This document shows positions 8,900 through 17,483 of a stretch of DNA of 64,000 nt, piece after piece. Source of the stretch: Cereibacter sphaeroides (GTDB taxonomy: Bacteria > Pseudomonadota > Alphaproteobacteria > Rhodobacterales > Rhodobacteraceae); NCBI GenBank assembly GCA_003243455.1, contig QFQS01000001.1:1178001-1242000 (forward strand), written 5' to 3'. Both the position numbers and the translations under genes were made by a program. Each line of letters opens with the position of its first letter. Position 1 is the stretch's first letter. The notes below the pieces were generated by a model. It searched no databases. It had not been told where the DNA came from and saw nothing but the letters and a program-made list of their open reading frames with translations.

Positions 8900-9768
8900 G
8901 CTTTCTTGACATCCGCAACCTTTCGGCGCGCGTGAAAGGCTCCAAGGAGCGTCTGCTGCGCGATGTGTCGCTGACCGTCGAGACGGGAGAGGTGCGCGGT
9001 CTGGTCGGTGAAAGCGGCGCGGGCAAGTCGATGATCGGCAAAACCGTGCTGGGCATTCTGCCCCGCGCTGTCGAGATTCTGACGGGCCAGATACTGCTGG
9101 ATGGCACGGACCTCTTGCGACTGCCCCCGGCGGAACGCCGCCGTCGTATCGGCGCGACCTGCGCCCTGATCCCGCAAGATCCGCTGACCGCCCTTAACCC
9201 CTCGCGCCGCGTCGGGCCGCAGATCACCAACCGGCTGGTCGATGTCCTGGGCTGGCCCCGCGCAAAGGCCGAAGCGCGGGCGGAAGAGCTTCTGGTCGAG
9301 GTGCAAATCGCCGATCCGGCCCGCGTTATGCGCAACTATCCGCATGAACTGTCAGGAGGCATGAGGCAGCGCATCCTCATCGCCTCGGCCTTCGCAGCCG
9401 AGCCGAAGCTGATCGTGGCGGACGAGCCGACCACGGCGCTTGACGTGACCGTGCAGAAAGAGGTTCTGCGCCTGATCGCCGCCATGCAGGCGCGCCACGG
9501 CACGGCGCTGTTGTTCGTTACTCATGACCTTGGCGTGGTTTCCAAGGTCTGCCAGAGTCTGTCGGTGCTGTATGCCGGTATGGTGGTGGAAGATACTTCG
9601 GTGCGGGATTTCTTCCGCTCGCCCGCCCATCCCTATTCCGCCGCGCTTTTGGCGGCGACACCGAAATACACCGACCCGATGGGGTCGCTGGTGCCCGTCC
9701 CCGAAGCGGTGATCGCCAATGTCCAATCCGAAGTAGCCGCAGCCGATCTGGGGTGGCGTCATGGCTGA
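8896..9768 (+). CDS. ABC transporter ATP-binding protein (DppD-like)
   Basis: A 290-residue ATPase starting at the ATG that overlaps the permease stop; a longer in-frame reading from 8797 lies inside the permease and is rejected. Visible motifs are Walker A GESGAGKS, the Q-loop in LIPQDPLTALNP, signature LSGGMRQR, Walker B KLIVADEPTTALD and the switch His in LLFVTHDLGV. The C-terminal extension with SPAHPYSAALLAATP is diagnostic of the oligopeptide-type subfamily. It pairs with the next ATPase to energise import. Confidence 0.93.
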   Translation: MSFLDIRNLSARVKGSKERLLRDVSLTVETGEVRGLVGESGAGKSMIGKTVLGILPRAVEILTGQILLDGTDLLRLPPAERRRRIGATCALIPQDPLTALNPSRRVGPQITNRLVDVLGWPRAKAEARAEELLVEVQIADPARVMRNYPHELSGGMRQRILIASAFAAEPKLIVADEPTTALDVTVQKEVLRLIAAMQARHGTALLFVTHDLGVVSKVCQSLSVLYAGMVVEDTSVRDFFRSPAHPYSAALLAATPKYTDPMGSLVPVPEAVIANVQSEVAAADLGWRHG

Positions 9769-10564
9769 CCCGCTATACAAGGTCCGCGATCTGCGCCTGT
9801 CTTTCCCAGACATGACCCGTAAGCCGCTTTTAGGGTCTGCCCCGCGGATAGATATCCTCAAGGGCTTCAGTTTCGACATCCATCGCGGCGAGGTCTTGGG
9901 GATCGTCGGCGGCTCCGGCTCGGGCAAATCCACGCTGGGGCGCGCATTGGTGAGACTTCTGGAGCCGACGGGCGGAGAGGTCCGTTTCGACGGGCAAGAC
10001 ATAACCCATGCCGATGAGGCGGCCCTTCGCCCGCTGCGTCGCCGTTTCCAGATGATATTTCAGGATCCGATGAGTTCGCTGAATCCGCGTCATACGGTCG
10101 GACGCATCATCGGCAGCCCGCTGGTCCTGCACCGGCTGGATGCGATCCCGGCCCGGATCGAGCGCGCGCTGGATCAGGTCGGCTTGCCGAAAAGCTTTCG
10201 TGCGCGCTACCCGCACGAATTGTCCGGTGGCCAGCGCCAGCGTGTGGGCATCGCGCGCGCCATCGCGCTGGAACCGGAGTTCATTCTGGCGGATGAGATC
10301 GTCTCGGGTCTTGATGTCTCCAGTCAGGCCCAGGTTCTGAACCTTCTGGAGCGGCTGGTGCATGACCTCGGCCTGACACTCGCCTTCATTAGTCACGATC
10401 TGTCGGTCATCCGCCGCCTTTGCAGCCGCGTGATGGTTCTGCACAAGGGCGAGATCGTTGAGATGGCGCTGACGGCCCGCGTGTTCGCGGCACCGCAAGC
10501 GGCTTATACGGCGGAACTTATCGACGCCATTCCCCTGCCCGATCCTGACCAGAACTGGCGCTGA
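9761..10564 (+). CDS. ABC transporter ATP-binding protein (DppF-like)
   Basis: A 267-residue ATPase overlapping its predecessor by 8 bp. Motifs: Walker A GGSGSGKSTLGRAL, Q-loop MIFQDPMSSLNPRH, signature LSGGQRQRVGIARA, Walker B EFILADEIVSGLD (Ile replaces the usual Pro after DE) and H-loop FISHDLSV. It ends with the shortened oligopeptide-type C-terminal segment AAYTAELIDAIPLP. It is last in the five-gene importer operon and gives it the usual heterodimeric ATPase pair. No terminator hairpin follows. Confidence 0.92.
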   Translation: MADPLYKVRDLRLSFPDMTRKPLLGSAPRIDILKGFSFDIHRGEVLGIVGGSGSGKSTLGRALVRLLEPTGGEVRFDGQDITHADEAALRPLRRRFQMIFQDPMSSLNPRHTVGRIIGSPLVLHRLDAIPARIERALDQVGLPKSFRARYPHELSGGQRQRVGIARAIALEPEFILADEIVSGLDVSSQAQVLNLLERLVHDLGLTLAFISHDLSVIRRLCSRVMVLHKGEIVEMALTARVFAAPQAAYTAELIDAIPLPDPDQNWR

Positions 10565-10608
10565 TCGCTCTTTCCCGGATCGAAATGTAAACGTAATGTG
10601 TCAGGGCG

Positions 10609-11349
10609 ATGCTGACCTGGCACATCCCTTTCGATCCTCGCCACGAAAAGGCGATCGTGGATTTTGCGGCCACTACCGGCCCTCGCGCCGGTTCATATGA
10701 GATCGACGGTCAGCGTTTCTGGATCAAGCGGATCGAAAAGCAGCGCTGGATCAACCGGATCCAGAAAGGTCCGGCGCCTAAGGCTTTCGCAGCCGATCTT
10801 GCGGCGCTGAAATTCCTGGCCGGACGTGGCGTACCAGTTCCGCAGATCGTTGCCGAAGATAAGGGGCTGTTCGCTATGCGCGACAGCGGACCCACGCTTC
10901 AGGTCATCCTGCGCGACCGGCTGGGAACCGAGGCAGAGCGTGTCGCGGCCTTTGCGGCGGCGGGAAAGGCATTGGCCGAACTGCACGGAATGGGGATCAG
11001 CCATGGGCGCCCCGTTCCGGGCGATATCTGCTATCAGGATGGGCGGATCACCTTCCTCGACTTCGAAAATTACCGTGCCCACCGCAACCGGCCAAAGGAT
11101 TTCCGGCTGGACCTGATCATCTTCATTTTCATGATCTATTCCTTCCGCCGCGATGAATCGCCCGAAATCATCGCGGCAAAGGCGGCCTATCGTGCCAACG
11201 ATCCGGGCGGCATCTGGGACAGTGCAACCGAATGGCTGCGCGGCCTGCGCTGGGTGGATACGTTGACCAAGCCACTGCAATGGCGGGCCGACCCCCATGC
11301 AAGAGAGTTCAAGTCGATCCCGGTGACGCTAAGGGCCTTTGGTGTCTAG
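10609..11349 (+). CDS. Bud32/lipopolysaccharide-kinase-like protein with unusual catalytic loop
   Basis: A 246-residue protein with a small protein-kinase-like fold. Lys40 in FWIKR is the candidate ATP-binding lysine, and LDFENY at 150-155 corresponds to the metal-binding DFG/DFE motif of BUD32/WaaP-type kinases. The catalytic loop reads HGRPVPGDI (132-140), where the usual HGD catalytic Asp is replaced by Arg and the later Asn by Asp. It may phosphorylate with altered chemistry or be a pseudokinase. It stands 44 bp after the ABC operon and ends in a 4-bp overlap with the convergent porin gene. Family moderately sure; substrate unknown. Confidence 0.6.
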   Translation: MLTWHIPFDPRHEKAIVDFAATTGPRAGSYEIDGQRFWIKRIEKQRWINRIQKGPAPKAFAADLAALKFLAGRGVPVPQIVAEDKGLFAMRDSGPTLQVILRDRLGTEAERVAAFAAAGKALAELHGMGISHGRPVPGDICYQDGRITFLDFENYRAHRNRPKDFRLDLIIFIFMIYSFRRDESPEIIAAKAAYRANDPGGIWDSATEWLRGLRWVDTLTKPLQWRADPHAREFKSIPVTLRAFGV

Positions 11350-12503
11350 AACATCCAGCGCACGCCGATAGCCGTGACGTTGGATTTCTGGAAATCCTCA
11401 TTGGCGATGCCAAGGTTGTTGTAGTCGTCATAAGACCGCATCGCCGCATAGATTTCCAGGTTCTGCGAATCCACGCGCTGCACCAGCGACACGCCAAAGA
11501 TTTCGTCCTCGGCCCCCTCGGCAGCCCAGTTGCCGTTGTTGTACCACTCGAATGCCAGCGCGGTTGACCCAAACGAGAACAGGTTCTGGATGATGCCTGC
11601 CTTCAGCATGTAATAGTGGCGATGGTCGGTGCTGTTGCCGCCCGCATAGGTAAAGTTCAGGCCGGTCGGCTTGTGCAGATAACTGATGGCGACCGAACCC
11701 GCATATACATCATCCCCTTCGCCGATGATGGACACCGACATGCCATACTTGGAATAGCGGTTCTCGCTCTCGTATTTTCCGACCAGATCCACATAGGTCT
11801 CGTTGTCGTTCGAAATCAGAACCTCACGCCCGACGGAGGCCGAAGCGGTAAAGCCCGCCATATTCGGCGTGTCGTAACGCAGGCGGAAACGACGACCGGA
11901 ATCATAGCTGCCGACGGATTCGTTGATCGTGCGATCCGAGACGGTTCCGTCCGGGTAGAGCAACCGCATCCCGCCCGCGATCTCGCCCAGGTTCTGGCGA
12001 GAGATCACGGTTGTGCCGGAATAGTCGGGCGACCACAAGTTACCGCTCATGTCACCCTGGCCAAAGAAGATCGTCCCGTAGCCATCTGTTGCGTAACCGA
12101 TTTCGGCGCGCATGATGTCCTGCTTGTCGATGCTGAAGCCACCACCCGCCGGGTTCTGTATGCTGGTTGTATCAGACCGTCGATCAGTCATGCGAAGCTC
12201 AAACCGGCCGGCAAGGATTGAGCCGTTGTCGGTCACTTTGCCGCCACGGATACCGACGAAGCTGTTATCCTCGTTCGTCGAGTTGTCGACGGTGAAGAAG
12301 CCACGGCTCGTTTGGCCGTCATCGTAGTTCGTATAGGCTTGGTTGATCTGGCCGTAGAACTTGAAGCCCAGGTCTTCTGCTATGGGCCAGGCCTCTTCCG
12401 CTTTTGACGCTCCAGCCGAAATCAGTGCAGCGAGGACGATACCCGACTGGAAATGGATGCTCTTCAATTTCGGCACGTCACGCCCCCGACCGACAATATT
12501 CAT
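11346..12503 (-). CDS. Outer-membrane porin
   Basis: A protein of about 385 residues with a signal peptide (hydrophobic SGIVLAALISAGASKAEE) followed by alternating beta-strand sequence such as GFKFYGQINQAYTNYDDG and AEIGYATDGYGTIFFGQGD. It ends in the aromatic C-terminal residue expected for outer-membrane insertion (VRWMF). It would be a trimeric diffusion channel. The ATG at 12501-12503 has no good ribosome site; a GTG at 12474-12476 preceded by GGGGG also gives an intact signal peptide, so the start is uncertain. The extension to 12566 is unlikely. Stop codon TAG lies inside the CTAG shared with the convergent kinase-like gene. Confidence 0.85.
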   Translation of the reverse strand: MNIVGRGRDVPKLKSIHFQSGIVLAALISAGASKAEEAWPIAEDLGFKFYGQINQAYTNYDDGQTSRGFFTVDNSTNEDNSFVGIRGGKVTDNGSILAGRFELRMTDRRSDTTSIQNPAGGGFSIDKQDIMRAEIGYATDGYGTIFFGQGDMSGNLWSPDYSGTTVISRQNLGEIAGGMRLLYPDGTVSDRTINESVGSYDSGRRFRLRYDTPNMAGFTASASVGREVLISNDNETYVDLVGKYESENRYSKYGMSVSIIGEGDDVYAGSVAISYLHKPTGLNFTYAGGNSTDHRHYYMLKAGIIQNLFSFGSTALAFEWYNNGNWAAEGAEDEIFGVSLVQRVDSQNLEIYAAMRSYDDYNNLGIANEDFQKSNVTAIGVRWMF

Positions 12504-12602
12504 TAATCGGTTACATACGCGAAACGCCGCCACGTGAACAGGCGACGGCGTGGCGGTGTGATACAAAATTCAGAGGTGTGGGCGAATCCGGACACCCTGC
12601 GC

Positions 12603-13358
12603 TCAGGCGATGTGATCCATCCCGGTGATCACGTTCTCCACCTCTGCCACGGTGCTTTGGCGCGGGTCGATGTTGTCGGCCACGACCGTGCCGCGCCGCA
12701 TCACCACGATACGGTCAACCACCTGGAATACATGATGAATGTTATGCGCGATGAAGATGCAGGAATGGCCTGAATCGCGCGCGCTGCGCACGAACTGCAA
12801 CACGCCCTGTGTTTCTGCCACGCCAAGGTTGTTGGTAGGTTCGTCAAGGATGATCAGATCGCTGTCGAAGTGCATCGCCCGTGCGATCGCGACCGCCTGA
12901 CGCTCACCACCAGACAGCGCTGCGATGGGGGTCGAGGTGGGGATGTTCTTGGTGATGCCGACCTCGCGCAGAAGATTGGCCGCCACCTGCTCCATCTTCT
13001 CCATGTCCAGCCGGTTCATGAAACGCGGACCCTTCAGCGGTTCGCGTCCAAGGAACAGGTTGCGGGCAATGGAAAGCTGGGTGACAAGCGCGGAATCCTG
13101 ATAGATCGTCTCGATCTTGTTGGCGATCGCATCGCTGGTGCTGCGCATCTCGACGCGCTTGCCCTTGATGTAGATCTCGCCCGAGGTGGTGGGAACAGCG
13201 CCCGACAAAACCTTGATAAGTGTAGATTTTCCGGCGCCATTATCGCCAAGAAGGCCAACGACCTCGCCCTTGTTTACGGTCAGGTTCACATTCTCCAGCG
13301 CACGGACCTGGCCGTAGTACTTGGAGATATTGACCATGCGGATCAGTTCTTCGGCCAT
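12603..13358 (-). CDS. frcA: Sugar ABC transporter ATP-binding protein (FrcA-like)
   Basis: A 251-residue single-domain ATPase. Walker A GDNGAGKST is at residues 38-46; the Q-loop is IETIYQDSALV, signature LSGGERQAVAIARA and Walker B LIILDEPTNNLG, with His in FIAHNIHHV. Unlike the two-domain RbsA/GguA type it has only one nucleotide-binding domain, as in fructose-type FrcA. It is third in the leftward binding protein-permease-ATPase operon, 3 bp after the permease. The fructose assignment is by resemblance only; other sugars are possible. Confidence 0.82.
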   Translation of the reverse strand: MAEELIRMVNISKYYGQVRALENVNLTVNKGEVVGLLGDNGAGKSTLIKVLSGAVPTTSGEIYIKGKRVEMRSTSDAIANKIETIYQDSALVTQLSIARNLFLGREPLKGPRFMNRLDMEKMEQVAANLLREVGITKNIPTSTPIAALSGGERQAVAIARAMHFDSDLIILDEPTNNLGVAETQGVLQFVRSARDSGHSCIFIAHNIHHVFQVVDRIVVMRRGTVVADNIDPRQSTVAEVENVITGMDHIA

Positions 13359-13361
13359 CGC

Positions 13362-14348
13362 TCAGTTCCCCGACTGGTTGCGGCGGTCAAGCCAGGAATG
13401 AAGCGCCATCATCCCAAGGATGATCCCGCCGATAAAGATGTTGTAGGCCAGCCCCGGCACACCGACCATGATGATCCCGTTGCGCATCAGGCGCAGGATA
13501 AAGATGCCAAGCACCGTGCCGATGATCGTGCCGCGCCCGCCGGTCAGGGCGGTGCCGCCGATGACGACCATGGCGATGACCTCCAGCTCATAGCCCGTGC
13601 CCGAGTTCGGGTTGGCGGCAGAGGTGCGGATGGACGAGATGATGCCCGCAAAACCGGCGAGCATCGACGACAGGATAAACAATTGCACCTTCGTCTGGCG
13701 GACCCTTACGCCGCGCGCCATGGCTGCGTTGGGGTTGCCCCCGGCTGCCTGAATCCAGTTCCCCTTTCGCGTCTTGGTCAGAAGGTAATGCGCCAGAAGC
13801 GCAAAAAGAACGAACCAGAACAATGACATGTACAGGCGGAGCGGTCCGATCTCGAATGATCCTACAAGAACCGAGGCCACCCACTCGCCGTCCGCGCTCC
13901 ATGTGCGCTGCGGAAAACCGTCGGTGATGTAAAGCGCGGTTCCGCGGGCGACGAGAAGCATGCCAAGGGTGACCAGGAAGGAAGGAATCCGGAGCGCCGT
14001 GACGAACCAGCCGTTGATCAAACCAATCAGCGCGGCAATGGCCATGGCCACCAGAAAGGCGACCAGCAGCGATGTCGCGCCGGAATTGAACAGGGCCCAC
14101 ATCAGCACCGGGGTCAGGCCGAACAGCGATCCGACCGACAGGTCGAATTCGCCCGATGTCATCAGCAGAGTCATGCCAAGGGCGATCAGGCCAAGCTCGA
14201 CCGTGAAGGCCAGCGTGTTCGAGATGTTCTGGATCGACAGGAAGGCCGGGTTGATCGAGGTGAAAACGATGATGAGCAACAGCAAAAGGATCGCCGGACC
14301 GGCTTCGGGGCGGGCGAAGAGGCGTTTGAGGAAGCTGTCGGATGACAC
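13362..14348 (-). CDS. frcC: Sugar ABC transporter permease (FrcC/RbsC-like)
   Basis: A 328-residue inner-membrane protein with eight to ten hydrophobic segments. The diagnostic BPD_transp_2 sequence is near FTVELGLIALGMTLLMTSGE, followed by FDLSVGS, with VIGGTALTGGRGTIIGTVLG towards the C-terminus. It forms the homodimeric channel of the sugar importer with the ATPase just downstream and the binding protein upstream. The 119-bp gap before it holds a strong stem-loop. Confidence 0.88.
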   Translation of the reverse strand: MSSDSFLKRLFARPEAGPAILLLLLIIVFTSINPAFLSIQNISNTLAFTVELGLIALGMTLLMTSGEFDLSVGSLFGLTPVLMWALFNSGATSLLVAFLVAMAIAALIGLINGWFVTALRIPSFLVTLGMLLVARGTALYITDGFPQRTWSADGEWVASVLVGSFEIGPLRLYMSLFWFVLFALLAHYLLTKTRKGNWIQAAGGNPNAAMARGVRVRQTKVQLFILSSMLAGFAGIISSIRTSAANPNSGTGYELEVIAMVVIGGTALTGGRGTIIGTVLGIFILRLMRNGIIMVGVPGLAYNIFIGGIILGMMALHSWLDRRNQSGN

Positions 14349-14429
14349 GAGGGGATTGCCCTTTCAAACCACGGACTTGTCCGATTGGCGGTGGCTGGTT
14401 CCGGTATGGAAATGGTATGGCATCGGTAT

Positions 14430-14460
14430 GGGTCCCGCCCCGGATGTCGGGGCGGGACCC
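14430..14460 (-). terminator. GC-rich stem-loop between sugar-binding-protein and permease genes
   Basis: Perfect 12-bp inverted repeat GGGTCCCGCCCC / GGGGCGGGACCC with a 7-nt loop, immediately downstream of the binding-protein gene on the minus strand. No adequate U-run follows in the direction of transcription, so partial termination or 3'-end protection of the binding-protein message is more likely than full termination. Confidence 0.65.
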
Positions 14461-14467
14461 AAAACAC

Positions 14468-15403
14468 TTACTTGCCGCTCAGCACGTCGTCGTAAACCTG
14501 CGCGGTGTCTTTTTCATACAGCGCGCCGACGATGACGTCGAAGCCCGGCGGGATGCCCGAGTCAGCCATGGCGGCGATCGACAGGGCGATATAGCTGGTC
14601 GCCTGCGGGTCCTGCCATTGGGCGGCGTTGACGTAGCCGGTCAGCACCTCTTGCGTGGTGTCGAGCGAGTTACCCCAGCCGACGACCGGAATCTCACCCG
14701 GTTTCACGCCGACCTGATCGAACACGCGCTTGACCGAGCCGGTGACGAGGTCGCCCAGCCCGATGATCGCCTTCACCTTGTCGCGGTTGGCGGTCAGGTA
14801 GTCGGACATGCGGGTGATGATCTCGGCCTGGTCAAGGGTCGCGTCGGTGACTTCCCAGGTGATGTTCAGCGGCTTGAAGACCGAGGCGATGCCTTCTTCT
14901 TCCTGCACGCCATAGGTCGCGCCGGGCACCTCGACGGGCATCCAGACGAAGTCGCCTTCCTTCACCAGGCCCTTGTCGACAAGGTACTGCGCCCAGTTGG
15001 CTCCGTACCTCACCAGATCGCCACCGACATAGGCGTCAAACGGTGCGGTCGGATCGGGGGTGTTCATGTTGATGATCGGGATACCGGCCTCGTTCGCCTC
15101 GCCCGCAACCTCGACAAGGCTGCCCGGATCGGGGCTGGAGGTGACGATACCGTCGGCACCCGAAGCGATGGCGGCTCGGATCGCCTCTTGGTGCGAAGGC
15201 ACGTCACCGGAATGGAACGAGGTGTTCACGGTGTTGCCGGTATCCTCGGCCCATTGCTTGGCGCCGTCCAGGAAATAGGTCCAGACCGGGTCGGCGGGCG
15301 AGCCGTGGGAAACCCAGTAGAAGGTCTTGCCCTGGGCCAGCGCCATCGGCGCCGAGGCCAAGACAAGCGCCGCGGCCGTCAAGGCCCGAAGTGACTTGCG
15401 CAT
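14468..15403 (-). CDS. frcB: Sugar ABC transporter substrate-binding protein (FrcB-like)
   Basis: A 311-residue periplasmic protein with a clear signal peptide (RKSLRALTAAALVLASAPMALAQG, cleavage near residue 23). The body has the Peripla_BP_4 pattern: FYWVSHGSPADPVWTYF, AIASGADGIVTSSPDPGSL, IPIINMNTP and AIIGLGDLVTGS. It binds a monosaccharide and delivers it to the following permease. First gene of its operon; the ribosome site GGAGG is visible on the reverse strand of 15408-15415. Confidence 0.88.
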   Translation of the reverse strand: MRKSLRALTAAALVLASAPMALAQGKTFYWVSHGSPADPVWTYFLDGAKQWAEDTGNTVNTSFHSGDVPSHQEAIRAAIASGADGIVTSSPDPGSLVEVAGEANEAGIPIINMNTPDPTAPFDAYVGGDLVRYGANWAQYLVDKGLVKEGDFVWMPVEVPGATYGVQEEEGIASVFKPLNITWEVTDATLDQAEIITRMSDYLTANRDKVKAIIGLGDLVTGSVKRVFDQVGVKPGEIPVVGWGNSLDTTQEVLTGYVNAAQWQDPQATSYIALSIAAMADSGIPPGFDVIVGALYEKDTAQVYDDVLSGK

Positions 15404-15711
15404 CAGTATTCCTCCCTTGGTGGTTCAATTCTTCGCGGACTGCGGCGCGTCTTGGCGGCTCGACACCGCTTGCGCGTTCTCGCTGGCACTCCTCGAAACG
15501 GATGATGCAATGACAATTTCATTGGCGCAACAGGCGAAAAATAAATTCCACAGATATCGCGGCCCCTTGGCCTGAAAGGGCCGGCTGCATCGGGACTCCC
15601 CGTGGAACGGAAAGCGGGTTAAACTGTTAATGCTTTTTCGGAGCCGCATTTCATGAAGGTGAGTCGCCGTGCTGCAGGCGACAGGACGAGCAACTGGGCC
15701 GGGGGGCCATT
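15404..15711. other. 308-bp divergent intergenic region
   Basis: This gap carries the leftward promoter of the frcB-like operon and the rightward promoter of the LytR_C-like gene. It includes an AT-rich stretch at 15505-15555, an EcfG-type promoter match at 15604-15628 and a short leader ORF at 15653-15715. I recognise no structural RNA in it. Confidence 0.5.
15604..15628 (+). promoter_or_regulatory. Candidate EcfG promoter upstream of LytR_C-like gene
   Basis: GGAAC at 15604-15608, a 17-nt spacer and GTT at 15626-15628 match the alphaproteobacterial EcfG consensus. It lies 84 bp before the GTG start of the next gene. The motif is short and could occur by chance. Confidence 0.4.
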
Positions 15712-15715
15712 GTGA
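15653..15715 (+). CDS. Short leader ORF overlapping the start of the next gene
   Basis: ATG at 15653 opens a 20-codon frame rich in Arg and Gly whose TGA at 15713-15715 overlaps the GTG/ATG start of the following gene. The overlap would allow translational coupling. There is no clear ribosome site of its own and nothing recognisable in the peptide. Low confidence. Confidence 0.2.
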   Translation: MKVSRRAAGDRTSNWAGGPL

Positions 15716-17430
15716 TGGATGAACCGAACGGCAGGGACCTGTCGCCGGACGGGACCGATGATCGTTCGGCCGTGCTCAGCCTTCTCAACTCCGACGCCTG
15801 GCAACGCCGTCTGAACGAGGCCCGTGCCGCGCGCGAGAAAATCCTGGCAGAACGTGAGACTGCGGCACCCTTGGCCGATCGCATGAAGTCGGCGACGGTG
15901 ACAAGGCTGGACCCCCTGGTTCAGGCAAGGACGGACGGGTTGCGGATGCAGCCAGCGCTGGCACCGGTTTCGTTTCGCGAGCCTGAGTTCAATCTTGATG
16001 ACCTGCCACCCTACGCCGATCTGGAGTCCGTCCCCGCCGAAGGCGAGTTGAGCTTCGATGAGGATGAGGAAGCGGCGGATATCTATGCCTTTCCCTTCTC
16101 GAATCGGCAGGAACGCCTGACCGAGGAAGAGGAAGAGGAGCTTTGGGCGGAGGAACCCGAGGCTGCGGCAGTTTTTGCTGCACCGGCCTTGACCTCGCCG
16201 CCGCTTGCGCCGATGCCCGTGGCGGCGGTTGCCGCGCCCGCTGCGCTGCCGGTCGAGCGCCAGCCGCTGAGCGCCGCGAAGATCAGCCTTGGTTTTGCCG
16301 TGGGCCTTGCGGCAGGGGTCGCCGCGACCTCTCTGGTCTGGTTCATGGGGGCAGACAGCCCCGCTGGAAACCAGCCCGCCCCGGTTATTGCGCAGCGGGA
16401 AGCTGCGCCCACGGTCGCGGTGGAAACGAGCGTGGCTGCGCCTGCCGTGCCAACCGCAATCGCGCCGCTGGTCGCCTTGCCGGATCCGGCGGTTGTCGTC
16501 CCCGCCCCGCAGGCGCTGGCGGTTCTGCCCGTCTCGCTGCTGCCCGTCCCCGATGCCATGGAACCGGCAATCGGTTTGCCGGGCTACGCCCGTGTCGATC
16601 GGTGGCAGGCGCGGCCTGCGGTTCTGTTCAACGATACGACAGCCTCCAGTCGCCCTCTTCCGGATCAGATAGCCGCGCCAATGCCGGGCGTCGCCTGGAA
16701 CGCACCCAGGGTCGGATCGGGCGCCATGGCTGGTGACGCCGCGCCAGCCATGCCCGCGCTGGCGCTTGCCCCGGAGGCGGAACCGTTCGTTGTGCTGGCG
16801 GCCCAGCCCCTGGCAGATGCCGCACCCATGGCGGCCTTGCCATCCGCGCAGCCGCCGGATGTCGTCCCGTCCAGCGCCGATCCGGTGCTGGCGCCAGTGG
16901 AGCCGGTCGCCGAGGTTCCTTTCGCGATCGCTGCGGCGCTGCCGATGCCGGGTGAGCCGCCCGCGATGCTGGCGCCGACGGTCGGCCTGCCCGACGCGCC
17001 CGTCGCCGCGCAGCTTGCCCCGCACCGCCTGACGGTTCTGGCCCCGCCAAGCATTTCGGATGCCGCGCTGGCGAAGGATGAGCAAGGGCTGCGCGACGCC
17101 GGTTTCACACTGGCGCAGCCGAAACGTGTCACCGTCACGGTGGGCGAGACCCATGTCCGCTATTACCACCCCGAGGACCGGGCCATTGCCGAGGTCATCG
17201 CCGCGCGCTTTGGCGGCGAGGCCCGGGATTTCACGGGCGCAGGCGGCGGAGCGGGATCGGGTGGCATCGAGCTGTGGCTTGAAGGGTCTGCGCCAAAGGT
17301 GGCCAAGGCCAAGGCAGCGAAAAAACAGAAGCAGCGCGTGGCAAAGGTTCAGCGCGCACCCCGGGAAGACCCGCAGATCAGCGCATTGCGCCAAAGGATC
17401 GTGCGTAATTTGCAATCCGCCTCGCCGTGA
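15712..17430 (+). CDS. Ala/Pro-rich single-pass membrane protein with LytR_C-like C-terminal segment
   Basis: About 572 residues; the first codon is GTG 15712 or ATG 15715, after GGGGGG. The N-terminal cytoplasmic part is acidic (DEDEEAADIY, then a run of Glu). One hydrophobic segment at about 190-210 (LGFAVGLAAGVAATSLVWFM) is followed by a long low-complexity Ala/Pro/Val linker. The C-terminal segment EQGLRDAGFTLAQPKRVTVT, then ETHVRYYHPEDRAIAEVIAA, resembles the second half of LytR_C domains found in envelope proteins. The tail is Lys-rich. The next gene encodes a repeat-bearing exported protein. Function unknown. Confidence 0.6.
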   Translation: MMDEPNGRDLSPDGTDDRSAVLSLLNSDAWQRRLNEARAAREKILAERETAAPLADRMKSATVTRLDPLVQARTDGLRMQPALAPVSFREPEFNLDDLPPYADLESVPAEGELSFDEDEEAADIYAFPFSNRQERLTEEEEEELWAEEPEAAAVFAAPALTSPPLAPMPVAAVAAPAALPVERQPLSAAKISLGFAVGLAAGVAATSLVWFMGADSPAGNQPAPVIAQREAAPTVAVETSVAAPAVPTAIAPLVALPDPAVVVPAPQALAVLPVSLLPVPDAMEPAIGLPGYARVDRWQARPAVLFNDTTASSRPLPDQIAAPMPGVAWNAPRVGSGAMAGDAAPAMPALALAPEAEPFVVLAAQPLADAAPMAALPSAQPPDVVPSSADPVLAPVEPVAEVPFAIAAALPMPGEPPAMLAPTVGLPDAPVAAQLAPHRLTVLAPPSISDAALAKDEQGLRDAGFTLAQPKRVTVTVGETHVRYYHPEDRAIAEVIAARFGGEARDFTGAGGGAGSGGIELWLEGSAPKVAKAKAAKKQKQRVAKVQRAPREDPQISALRQRIVRNLQSASP

Positions 17431-17483
17431 CGCGAGGCCTGTAGAACGAAAGGGCGGCACGTGTGCGCCCGATTTGAGGAGGA

